Positions 1 to 7,680 of a stretch of 64,000 nucleotides of DNA are shown piece by piece. Source of the stretch: Maritalea porphyrae (GTDB lineage: Bacteria; Pseudomonadota; Alphaproteobacteria; Rhizobiales; Devosiaceae); contig NZ_BSNI01000002.1 of assembly GCF_030159895.1 (NCBI RefSeq), forward strand, positions 1,576,306 to 1,640,305, in the 5' to 3' direction. Both the position numbers and the translations under genes were made by a program. Under the pieces are notes generated by a model, which saw only the letters and a list, made by a program, of their open reading frames with translations, had not been told where the DNA came from and made no database searches. The first letter of the stretch is position 1. The number at the start of each line of letters is the position of its first letter.

Positions 1-1
1 A

Positions 2-766
2 CAAGCGGCGATTGGCTTTGAGGATGTGAAGTTCAACTATGATGGCGGTGAAGACAAACGGGTCATCGATGAATTGAACCTCAGCATTCAACCGGGCGAA
101 AAGGTCGGCCTGATTGGTCGTTCAGGTGCGGGTAAGTCGACCATTGTCAATTTGCTGCTTCGTCTGTTTGATGCACAAAAGGGTGTCATCAGCATTGATG
201 GGCAAGACATTTCACGGGTCGGGCAAGACAGTCTACGCCAAGCCATTGGGTTTGTTTCGCAGGACACTTCGCTGCTGCACAGATCGGTTGGCGACAACAT
301 CAAGTACGGCAAGCCCGATGCAACAGATGAGCAAATGGTTGAGGCAGCAAAGCGCGCCAAAATCCATGATGTGATTGTTGGCTTGCAGGATGAAGATGGC
401 AACAAAGGCTATGACGCAAAAGTTGGCGAACGTGGCGTGAAACTCTCTGGCGGTCAGCGCCAGCGAATTGCCATAGCCCGTGTGCTCCTCAAAGATGCGC
501 CAATTTTGGTGCTCGATGAGGCAACTTCGGCACTTGATAGTGAGGTTGAAGCAGCCATCCAAGAGCAATTGCAAGAGCTAATGGCCGACAAAACCGTCAT
601 CGCCATTGCACACCGCTTGTCTACCATCGCCGCCATGGACCGGTTGCTGGTCATGGATGAAGGCAAAGTAGTGGAAGAAGGCACGCACAATGAACTGCTC
701 GAGCAAGATGGGCACTATGCCCAGTTGTGGAAGCGTCAGTCTGGCGGGTTTGCAGCTGCAGAATAG
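2..766 (+). CDS. ABC exporter ATP-binding domain (partial, 5' end outside window)
   Basis: This is the C-terminal nucleotide-binding half of an MsbA/exporter-type ABC protein; the frame is open to the left edge, so the membrane domain lies outside. Visible are Walker A (GRSGAGKS), the Q-loop (FVSQDTSLLHRS), the signature LSGGQRQR, Walker B (ILVLDEATSALD) and the switch histidine (AIAHRLST). The next gene downstream has a nearly identical ATPase domain and the same strand, so the two probably form a heterodimeric exporter or are tandem duplicates. A GTG at 26 is internal, because coding similarity (GFEDVKFNYDGG) continues upstream of it. The substrate is unknown. Confidence 0.9.
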   Translation, partial: QAAIGFEDVKFNYDGGEDKRVIDELNLSIQPGEKVGLIGRSGAGKSTIVNLLLRLFDAQKGVISIDGQDISRVGQDSLRQAIGFVSQDTSLLHRSVGDNIKYGKPDATDEQMVEAAKRAKIHDVIVGLQDEDGNKGYDAKVGERGVKLSGGQRQRIAIARVLLKDAPILVLDEATSALDSEVEAAIQEQLQELMADKTVIAIAHRLSTIAAMDRLLVMDEGKVVEEGTHNELLEQDGHYAQLWKRQSGGFAAAE

Positions 767-846
767 AGGTTGGAGCGACTTAATGGGTTGCTCCTTCCGC
801 CTTATGAATATAAAAAAAGAAAAAACTTCTTAAATAGGTCGTCACA

Positions 847-2706
847 ATGCGCAAAATTTTTGATTGGTTCGAAAGCCAAATTGAACCCTATCCCTCCGAG
901 GACCCAACGCGGCCGCCAAACACGCTTTATGCGTTTTGTCGCCATTACACAAAAGGTATGGAGTTTTGGCTGATCATGCTGGCGCTCACCTCTGCCTTGA
1001 TCGCGCTGACAGAAGTCTTGTTGTTCAGCTTTATGGGCAGCATTATCGATTGGTTATCTCAATCCGATCCCAAGACTTTTCTAGCCAATGAATGGCCCAG
1101 CCTATTGTTTATGGGCCTAGTTGTTGTGGTCGCGCGCCCTCTAATGAGTGCATTTGGATCTTTGGTTTTGCATCAGACATTCTTGGGCAACTTCCCCATG
1201 CGTATTCGCTGGAATGTGCACAACTATTTGATCCGCCAGTCGATGTCATATTTCCAAGATGAGTTTGCTGGGCGGATCGCCACAAAATTGATGCAGACTT
1301 CACTTGCTGTGCGTGAAACAGTGATGAAAGTCCTCGATATTCTGGTCTATGTCGTCACCTATTTCTTGGGCATTCTGTTCGTCACATTGGCTGCCGATTG
1401 GCGGATGATGGTGCCGTTTCTTGTGTGGGTGGCTGCATACACAGCAGCAATGCGATATTTTGTGCCGCGTATGCGCAAAATCTCAGCTGAACAGGCGGAC
1501 GCGCGTTCTTTGATGACCGGGCGAGTAGTGGATAGCTACACAAACATTGCAACGGTGAAGCTATTTTCCCATTCAAACCGAGAACAATCCTATGCCAAAG
1601 AAAGCATGGATATGTTCTTGGACACGGTTCACCGCCAAATGCGTCTCAGCTCTGGTCTTGAGATCTGCATCACGCTGATGAACTCATTTTTGTTCTTCTC
1701 AGTCGCAGCGATCGGCATCGGCTTGTGGATGAATGGTGCAGTCATGCCTGGTGCTGTGGCAATCGCGCTTGGCATTATCTTGAGGATATGGGGTATGTCC
1801 CACTGGATTATGTGGGAAATGGCGGCCCTGTTTGAGAATATCGGTACGGTTCAAGACGGGATCAACTCGATTTCGTTGCCGCGTCTTGTGTCTGACAAAC
1901 CAAATGCAAAGCCATTGCCACCGGTTTCCGGGGACATCAACTTCAACGATGTGACCTTCAATTATGGCGGCGAAAAGGGCGTCATCGAAAAGCTAAACCT
2001 TACCGTGCCGCGCGGCCAGAAAGTCGGTCTGGTTGGTCGGTCCGGCGCCGGCAAGTCTACGCTAGTGAATATTCTGCTGCGTTTTTATGATGTGGAGCAG
2101 GGTACCATCACTATTGATGGGCACGACATCTCAGAAGTACAACAGGACACATTGCGCAAAAACTTGGCAATGGTGACCCAGGACACCTCGCTTTTGCACC
2201 GCTCGGTGCGCGACAACTTGCTTTATGGTCGCCCTGATGCAACCGAAGAGATGATGATCGCCGCTGCGAAACAGGCAGAAGCGCATGACTTCATCCTAGA
2301 GCTGACAGACCCAGCGGGACGCAAAGGATATGATGCGCATGTGGGCGAACGCGGCGTTAAGCTTTCAGGCGGTCAACGTCAGCGTGTTGCTATTGCGCGC
2401 GTGCTGTTGAAGGACGCACCAATTCTGATCTTGGACGAAGCGACTTCAGCGCTCGATAGTGAGGTTGAAGCAGCGATCCAAGAGCAATTGCATCGCTTGA
2501 TGGAAGGCAAAACCGTGATTGCCATCGCGCACCGCTTGTCCACCATTGCCGAAATGGATCGCTTAATTGTCATGGATCAGGGTAAGATCATTGAAGATGG
2601 CTCGCACGACGAATTGTTGCAAAAAGACGGCGTTTACGCGCAGCTTTGGAAGCGCCAATCCGGCGGGTTCATCAACCCAGCGGATGAAGAAGAACTCACC
2701 GCCTAA
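847..2706 (+). CDS. ABC exporter, fused permease and ATPase
   Basis: A full-length 619-aa half-transporter. Residues about 35-330 are an exporter-type transmembrane domain with several hydrophobic helices. Residues about 365-605 are the ATPase, with Walker A GRSGAGKS, signature LSGGQRQR, Walker B ILILDEATSALD and H-loop AIAHRLST. It follows the truncated homologue by 80 nt on the same strand, and their ATPase domains are very similar in every motif. The pair is inferred to work together as a heterodimer exporting a lipid, drug or peptide; nothing in the context names the substrate. Confidence 0.9.
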   Translation: MRKIFDWFESQIEPYPSEDPTRPPNTLYAFCRHYTKGMEFWLIMLALTSALIALTEVLLFSFMGSIIDWLSQSDPKTFLANEWPSLLFMGLVVVVARPLMSAFGSLVLHQTFLGNFPMRIRWNVHNYLIRQSMSYFQDEFAGRIATKLMQTSLAVRETVMKVLDILVYVVTYFLGILFVTLAADWRMMVPFLVWVAAYTAAMRYFVPRMRKISAEQADARSLMTGRVVDSYTNIATVKLFSHSNREQSYAKESMDMFLDTVHRQMRLSSGLEICITLMNSFLFFSVAAIGIGLWMNGAVMPGAVAIALGIILRIWGMSHWIMWEMAALFENIGTVQDGINSISLPRLVSDKPNAKPLPPVSGDINFNDVTFNYGGEKGVIEKLNLTVPRGQKVGLVGRSGAGKSTLVNILLRFYDVEQGTITIDGHDISEVQQDTLRKNLAMVTQDTSLLHRSVRDNLLYGRPDATEEMMIAAAKQAEAHDFILELTDPAGRKGYDAHVGERGVKLSGGQRQRVAIARVLLKDAPILILDEATSALDSEVEAAIQEQLHRLMEGKTVIAIAHRLSTIAEMDRLIVMDQGKIIEDGSHDELLQKDGVYAQLWKRQSGGFINPADEEELTA

Positions 2707-2719
2707 CAAACCTGAGATT

Positions 2720-2744
2720 GGTGGCGCAGAATGTCTGCGCCGCC
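2720..2744. terminator. Hairpin between convergent genes
   Basis: Inverted repeat GGTGGCGCAGA / TCTGCGCCGCC (11 bp, one mismatch position) with a 3-nt loop, just after the exporter stop and before the end of the convergent gene. No U-tract follows on either strand, so a role as an intrinsic terminator is only probable; it may serve both strands. Confidence 0.35.
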
Positions 2745-2749
2745 AAGTA

Positions 2750-3232
2750 TCAAAGCCAGCGGCGCGTTTCTTTGCGGAACAGCATGTAGGCGGCGCCAAA
2801 CTTGTTCGCCAAGTAAGCTTCTTCGCGTTTGATCACGCCGTAGTGCAGCGTCAGGAACACGGGGATCGTAATAATCACCCCCCATTCCAGATTCCAGAAA
2901 ATGCTGGTGCTCAAAAAGAAAATGACCATACCGAGATAGATTGGGTTACGGGTCAGCTTGTAGATGCCTGAATTGACCAAAAACAATGCGGGTTTGTGCG
3001 GTTCAACATGCGTGTCATGTTTGCGCAACTCTGTGACCCCCAAAATGGCAATCGAAACGCCAACAAGCGCCAATATTGCGCTGAATCCCGTTTGGAATTT
3101 GGATTGAAATGCCGGTGCCAGAAACACAATCGGCAGCAGCCATTCCAGCAATATTGCCAGCACAAAACCAATCAATAGAAGAAGCGGTGGAAAAATCACC
3201 CCATTGGGATTGTCGCGTGTGTGTTCACTCAT
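2750..3232 (-). CDS. Isoprenylcysteine methyltransferase-family (ICMT/PEMT-like) membrane protein
   Basis: About 160 aa with four hydrophobic segments. The C-terminal half carries the family signature around GIYKLTRNPIYLGMVIFF and a conserved EEAYLANKFGAAY stretch, as in bacterial ICMT/phospholipid methyltransferase-like proteins that use SAM at the membrane. I chose ATG 3232 (MSEHTRD) because AAAGGGG lies 8 nt upstream; an in-frame ATG at 3250 also exists. It sits 42 nt downstream of panC on the same strand. The substrate cannot be inferred. Confidence 0.75.
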   Translation of the reverse strand: MSEHTRDNPNGVIFPPLLLLIGFVLAILLEWLLPIVFLAPAFQSKFQTGFSAILALVGVSIAILGVTELRKHDTHVEPHKPALFLVNSGIYKLTRNPIYLGMVIFFLSTSIFWNLEWGVIITIPVFLTLHYGVIKREEAYLANKFGAAYMLFRKETRRWL

Positions 3233-3274
3233 CTCATCCCCTTTCTGCACGTCCTGCGTGCATCTGAGATGAAA

Positions 3275-4126
3275 TTATCGACCCTTGACCACCACATTGT
3301 CAATTAGGCGCACGCCATCCAAAAACGCCGCGACGAAAAGGCGGGCAGGCCGGTCAAATTCTGTCATTGGCGACAAGTCGTCGGCACTCCGCATTTCAAG
3401 ATAATCAATGCCTTCAAAGCCCGCATCTAGCAGCTTTTTCTCAGCCAATTGAATTGCAGAAACTACCTCGTTTCCTGAATCAATTTGCGCAGCAGTTTCG
3501 CTAAGTGTTTGAAACAGCACAGGTGCCAGCACACGACCATTGTCGCTCAGCCGCACATTTCGTGATGACATGGCCAAGCCGTCATCTTCACGTAAAATCG
3601 GACAACCAACAATCTCCACCGGGATATTGAGGTCTTTGACAAAGCGATTGATCACCGCCAATTGCTGATAATCTTTCTGCCCAAAATAGGCTGTATCCGG
3701 TAACACCTGCAGTAAAAGCTTTGTGACCACCGTCGCAACGCCATCAAAGTGCCCTGGGCGTGTCGCGCCGCAAAGCCCCTCGCTTACCCCTTCAACAGTT
3801 ACCTTGGTGTCAGAGCCATCGGCATACATCTCGTCAACTTGAGGCGCCCAAACAATGTCCACACCCAAAGGCTCAAGCAGCGCCACATCGGTTGCTTCGT
3901 CGCGCGGATATTTCTCTAAGTCGTTTGGGTCATTGAATTGTGTTGGATTTACAAAAATCGACACCACAACCGCGTCATTAGCTGCCCCTGCAGCTCGCAC
4001 CAAACTCAAATGGCCTTCGTGCAAAGCCCCCATTGTCGGCACCAGTCCGACTGTCTTTCCCGCCTTGCGCAACGCGCCAATTTGCGCGCGTAATTCATTG
4101 ACAGTGCGAACGATCAACGGTTTCAT
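3275..4126 (-). CDS. panC: Pantothenate synthetase
   Basis: Condenses pantoate with beta-alanine using ATP, the last step of pantothenate synthesis in the cytoplasm. 283 aa, the usual length. Visible are the N-terminal [13 protein letters not shown] (HIGH-type motif), [38 protein letters not shown] and the KMSKS-equivalent AMSSRN. Its ATG overlaps the panB stop by 4 nt (ATGA), so translation is coupled. Beta-alanine is also an intermediate of the pyrimidine pathway encoded at 17-33 kb. Confidence 0.97.
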   Translation of the reverse strand: MKPLIVRTVNELRAQIGALRKAGKTVGLVPTMGALHEGHLSLVRAAGAANDAVVVSIFVNPTQFNDPNDLEKYPRDEATDVALLEPLGVDIVWAPQVDEMYADGSDTKVTVEGVSEGLCGATRPGHFDGVATVVTKLLLQVLPDTAYFGQKDYQQLAVINRFVKDLNIPVEIVGCPILREDDGLAMSSRNVRLSDNGRVLAPVLFQTLSETAAQIDSGNEVVSAIQLAEKKLLDAGFEGIDYLEMRSADDLSPMTEFDRPARLFVAAFLDGVRLIDNVVVKGR

Positions 4127-4941
4127 TTCTTGTCCGCATATACGTGGTCAGCCGCCGGGAAAGCGCGTGAGCGCACATCTTGCGCATATTCTGCAATTGC
4201 TTTTTCTGCATCGGCGCCCAAGTCCGCGAAGCGCTTCACAAACTTAGGTTTGAAATCCTGGAACATGCCCAACATATCATCGATGACCAGCACTTGACCG
4301 TCGCACTGGTTGGATGCGCCAATACCAATGGTTGGAATGTCCAACAATTTGGTTGCTTCATTGGCCAACTCTTCTGTGACCATTTCCAGAACCACACAAA
4401 ACGCACCGGCATCTTGCACTGCTTTCGCATCGTCAAGCACTCGCTGACGATCTTCGCCGCGGCCTTGCACGGCATAGCCACCAATTCCTTTAACGGACTG
4501 AGGCGTTAGACCCACATGCGCCATTACGGGGATGCCGCGCGTGGTCAAAAAGTCGATGGTTTCCGCCATATGCGCGCCGCCTTCAAGCTTGATGGCGGTG
4601 CAGTCAGTTTCTTGCATGATATACGCAGCGGTTTCAAACGCCTGCTCGGGGCTGGCCTCATAGCTGCCAAACGGCATGTCTACCACCACAAGCGCATGGT
4701 CCGCGCCGCGTCGCACGGCTTGGCCATGCATAACCATCATCTCAACGCTAACGCTTTGGGTAGAGGGGAGGCCATGCAGCACCATGCCGACGCTGTCACC
4801 AACAAGGACTAAATCGCAATGCTTGTCCGCCATTTTGGCGATAGGGGTTGTATAGGCCGCGATGCACACAATGGGCTCGCCGCCCTTCATGTCCAAAATT
4901 TTCTTGGCGCTCATGGGTTTCTTGCTGGTTGACGCACTCAT
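4123..4941 (-). CDS. panB: 3-methyl-2-oxobutanoate hydroxymethyltransferase
   Basis: Adds a hydroxymethyl group from methylene-THF to alpha-ketoisovalerate, giving ketopantoate. 272 aa from ATG 4941 ([10 protein letters not shown]); a further in-frame ATG at 4965 would add eight residues. Family motifs seen: [58 protein letters not shown] and the C-terminal IGIGAS. First gene of a panB-panC operon. Confidence 0.97.
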   Translation of the reverse strand: MSASTSKKPMSAKKILDMKGGEPIVCIAAYTTPIAKMADKHCDLVLVGDSVGMVLHGLPSTQSVSVEMMVMHGQAVRRGADHALVVVDMPFGSYEASPEQAFETAAYIMQETDCTAIKLEGGAHMAETIDFLTTRGIPVMAHVGLTPQSVKGIGGYAVQGRGEDRQRVLDDAKAVQDAGAFCVVLEMVTEELANEATKLLDIPTIGIGASNQCDGQVLVIDDMLGMFQDFKPKFVKRFADLGADAEKAIAEYAQDVRSRAFPAADHVYADKK

Positions 4942-5038
4942 ATTGGTTCCCGATTGACCGAACAAACATTAGGCTCAACCCCACACCGAGCCAATCGCCT
5001 AAATAGAGCGGATCGCCAAATAAATCAACAAATGCTGT

Positions 5039-5341
5039 TTAGGCTTTAGGCGCACAATAAATGTCGTGCAACGTCTCCAGCACTGATTCTACCTCCGCTG
5101 ATGCCAGCGAATAGTGAATCACATTGCCTTGCCGTCTTGTCGTTACCAGCCGCAATGCACGCAGCTTGCCCAAATGTTGTGAAAGTGCCGGTTGGCTAAG
5201 GCCCACCAGCTCCACAAGTTCGGTCACCGGCTTTTCACAGCCAACAAGATTGCACAAAATTGCCAAGCGTTTAGCATTAGCCATAGCGCCGAGTAATTCG
5301 GCGGCCTGGTCAGCATTTTTTTCAAGTTCTTCAATGTTCAT
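5039..5341 (-). CDS. bigR: BigR/SqrR-type ArsR-family persulfide-responsive repressor
   Basis: 100-aa winged-helix regulator with an ArsR helix-turn-helix (TELVELVGLSQPALSQHLGKL). Cys35 and Cys96 match the cysteine pair that forms a tri- or tetrasulfide bridge in SqrR/BigR; a third cysteine is Cys30. ATG 5341 gives the canonical length. It is divergent from the YeeE/YedE-Blh-DUF442-SulP genes, the known BigR regulon type, and a perfect AT-rich palindrome overlaps its 5' side. Inferred: reactive sulfur oxidises the thiols and relieves repression of both directions. Confidence 0.88.
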   Translation of the reverse strand: MNIEELEKNADQAAELLGAMANAKRLAILCNLVGCEKPVTELVELVGLSQPALSQHLGKLRALRLVTTRRQGNVIHYSLASAEVESVLETLHDIYCAPKA

Positions 5342-5347
5342 GTTGAC

Positions 5348-5361
5348 TATATTAGAATATA
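5348..5361. promoter_or_regulatory. Probable BigR operator
   Basis: Perfect inverted repeat TATATT-AG-AATATA a few nt upstream of the bigR start in the 90-nt divergent spacer, followed by a further AT-rich stretch (AAGCATATAG). AT-rich palindromes at this location are the reported type of BigR target. Direct evidence is the palindrome; binding is inferred. Confidence 0.6.
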
Positions 5362-5431
5362 AGCATATAGAAATGCAAGGGATGATTTTCTGCCCTTTGT
5401 AGGCAGTGTGTAAAGCGAGGTAAAGAGAACT

Positions 5432-5860
5432 ATGACGGAATTTACGCCGTTGGAAGCAATCTTGGGGGGCAGCCTGATTGGGCTCGCTTCTGTTTTGCTT
5501 ATGGCCTTTCACGGTCGTATTGCCGGTATGACCGGTATTTTGGCAGGTATTTTGCCACCTATCCAAGCCGATTGGGCTTGGCGGGCGACATTCCTGCTTG
5601 GCGCAATTGCTGGACCGGTTGCGGTTTCCGCAATCACCGGCACTGCGGTTCCATTTGAAAATCCTGTTTCACTCGGCGCGGTAATCGTTGGCGGTTTCAT
5701 TGTCGGTGTTGGTGTCAATTATGGCTCAGGATGTACATCTGGTCACGGTGTCTGCGGCATGGCGCGCCTTTCGCTGCGCTCAATCACCGCAACAGCGACC
5801 TTTATGGCCGCAACATTTATCACCGTCTATGTGGTGCGCCACATTCTAGGAGGGATCTAA
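5432..5860 (+). CDS. YeeE/YedE-family sulfur transporter, first half
   Basis: 142-aa membrane protein with four hydrophobic segments. It carries the family signature NYGSGCTSGHGVCGMARLS, whose cysteine is thought to relay sulfur across the membrane. It pairs with the next gene, 1 nt away: in this family two short proteins commonly replace one long YeeE-like thiosulfate transporter (PmpAB-type). Located immediately downstream of the BigR operator, so probably induced by sulfide or persulfide. Confidence 0.87.
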   Translation: MTEFTPLEAILGGSLIGLASVLLMAFHGRIAGMTGILAGILPPIQADWAWRATFLLGAIAGPVAVSAITGTAVPFENPVSLGAVIVGGFIVGVGVNYGSGCTSGHGVCGMARLSLRSITATATFMAATFITVYVVRHILGGI

Positions 5861-5861
5861 A

Positions 5862-6302
5862 ATGAAACTGATCTCAACCTTTATCATTGGGCTGATTTTT
5901 GGCATCGGCATTACTGTGGGTGGCATGGCCAACCCAGCAAAAGTGATCAATTTCTTCGATGTTGCTGGCACTTGGGATCCGAGCTTGTTGCTCGTGATGG
6001 TTTCGGCGTTAGTGGTAACCGCAGTCGGCTATTACTTCGTTTTGAAACGCCCGCATCCAGTGTTTGAAGATGTGTTTTCGCTGCCTGCAGCAAAACAAAT
6101 TGATTTGCCACTCATCGCTGGTTCAACCGCGTTTGGCGTGGGTTGGGGCATCACCGGATTTTGCCCAGGTGGCTCAATTCCGGCCCTTGGTTTGGCCATT
6201 CCAGACCCATTCATTTTTGTCGGCTCAATGATTGTCGGCATCACATTGGCGAAATTCTTGCGCGGAAGAAACGCGTTCAAGACCGTCAAAACACACAACT
6301 AA
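5862..6302 (+). CDS. YeeE/YedE-family sulfur transporter, second half
   Basis: 146-aa membrane protein with hydrophobic helices and the signature GWGITGFCPGGSIPALG, where Cys is the likely sulfur-carrying residue, plus GGMANPAKVINFFD near the N-terminus. It starts 1 nt after the first half, so the pair is almost certainly co-translated and acts as a two-subunit channel for reactive sulfur or thiosulfate. Direction of transport is not shown by the sequence. Confidence 0.87.
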   Translation: MKLISTFIIGLIFGIGITVGGMANPAKVINFFDVAGTWDPSLLLVMVSALVVTAVGYYFVLKRPHPVFEDVFSLPAAKQIDLPLIAGSTAFGVGWGITGFCPGGSIPALGLAIPDPFIFVGSMIVGITLAKFLRGRNAFKTVKTHN

Positions 6303-6318
6303 GAAATAGGAGCGATTT

Positions 6319-7215
6319 ATGATCGAGCCACTACCATTTACACCGCAACTTGATGTGCAACCTACTGTCACGGCGTTCTTTGATGAACCGACAAACACCA
6401 TCTCGTATGTGGTCCAAGATCCAACCAGCAACAAATGCGCCGTAATCGATTCCGTGATGGATATTGACTATGCCGCAGGTCGGATTTCCTACGGTGGAGC
6501 CGATCAGATCATCAAGTTCATCAAAGAAAATGAACTTGAATTGGAGTGGCTGATCGAAACCCATGTGCACGCGGACCATTTGTCTGGAGCTCCTTATATC
6601 CAGGGCAAATTGGGCGGCAAATTGGGCATTGGTGAAAACATCACCATTGTGCAAGACGTTTTTGGAAAAGTGTTCAATGAGGGCACCGAATTCCAACGCG
6701 ACGGCTCGCAGTTCGATCAGCTCTTCACAGATGGGGATAGCTATCAAATCGGCAATCTCACCGCATATGTTATGCATACGCCGGGCCACACACCCGCTTG
6801 TATGACGCACACAATTGGCAATGCCGCATTTGTTGGCGACACATTGTTTATGCCAGATGGAGGCTCGGCGCGTGCCGACTTCCCAGGTGGTAATGCACGC
6901 ACTCTATATCGTTCGGTAAAACGCGTGTTGCAACTTCCTGATGAAACGCGATTGTTCATGTGCCACGACTATGGTCCAAATGGTCGCGACATTCAGTGGG
7001 AAACTTCGGTAGCTGAAGAGCGAAACCACAATATCCACGTTAAAGACGGCATTTCTGAAGATGAATTTGTGAAGATGCGCGAAGAGCGCGACGCTTCGTT
7101 GGATATGCCAAAACTCATCATTCCCTCACTGCAGGTGAACATGCGTGCTGGCAAAATGCCCCCAGCGGATGAGCAAGGCGACGTGTTCTTCAAAGTTCCA
7201 GTGAACAAGCTCTAA
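6319..7215 (+). CDS. blh: Persulfide dioxygenase / Blh-like metallo-beta-lactamase fold hydrolase
   Basis: 298-aa ETHE1-type MBL protein expected to oxidise glutathione persulfide to sulfite. Iron-site motifs are clear: THVHADHLSGA, HTPGHTPACMTHTIG, FVGDTLFMPDGGSARADF and MCHDYG. In several alphaproteobacteria Blh is fused to an N-terminal DUF442 sulfurtransferase; here the DUF442 domain is a separate gene just downstream. SD-like AGGAG precedes ATG 6319. Part of the BigR operon. Confidence 0.92.
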   Translation: MIEPLPFTPQLDVQPTVTAFFDEPTNTISYVVQDPTSNKCAVIDSVMDIDYAAGRISYGGADQIIKFIKENELELEWLIETHVHADHLSGAPYIQGKLGGKLGIGENITIVQDVFGKVFNEGTEFQRDGSQFDQLFTDGDSYQIGNLTAYVMHTPGHTPACMTHTIGNAAFVGDTLFMPDGGSARADFPGGNARTLYRSVKRVLQLPDETRLFMCHDYGPNGRDIQWETSVAEERNHNIHVKDGISEDEFVKMREERDASLDMPKLIIPSLQVNMRAGKMPPADEQGDVFFKVPVNKL

Positions 7216-7290
7216 TTTATGCAAACCATTGTTTCTGTTTTCAAACCTTTGGCAGCGCCTTTCAAGGCGTTCGCCAAATTCAAGGAGCGT

Positions 7291-7659
7291 ATGTCCAAAA
7301 TGAACATCAAACGCATCACCGACGAGTTTTATATTTCCGGCCAGGTTGGCTTTTCTGATCTACCCACATTGGCCGAACAGGGCGTAAAATCTATCATTTG
7401 CGCCCGTCCAGACGACGAAGAAGGCAACCAACCACGATTTGCTGACATTGCTCGCGAAGCCAAAGCCTTGGGGATTGAAGCCCTGCATGTGCCTATTCGC
7501 CCCGGCCAAGCATGTGGTGCCGATGTCGACAAGTTCGCCAAAGGCTATTTCGATATGCCCAAACCCATTCTTGGCTATTGCCGTTCAGGCATGCGCGCGC
7601 ATTCTTTGTGGGAGCTCAACCAAGAAGCGACCGCAATGCATGTGCCAATGGGTAAATAA
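7291..7659 (+). CDS. DUF442/TIGR01244-type rhodanese-like sulfurtransferase
   Basis: About 122 aa with a tyrosine-phosphatase-like fold (DUF442). The active-site loop GYCRSGMRA gives the CxxGxR thiol motif used to carry sulfane sulfur. An in-frame ATG at 7219 would add a basic N-terminal extension. AAGGAG at 7282 and the family's usual beginning (MNIKRITDEFYISGQ) favour ATG 7291 or 7300. It would hand sulfur to or from glutathione next to the dioxygenase encoded upstream. Confidence 0.85.
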   Translation: MSKMNIKRITDEFYISGQVGFSDLPTLAEQGVKSIICARPDDEEGNQPRFADIAREAKALGIEALHVPIRPGQACGADVDKFAKGYFDMPKPILGYCRSGMRAHSLWELNQEATAMHVPMGK

Positions 7660-7680
7660 CATCTAATGCGGGATCACGCC

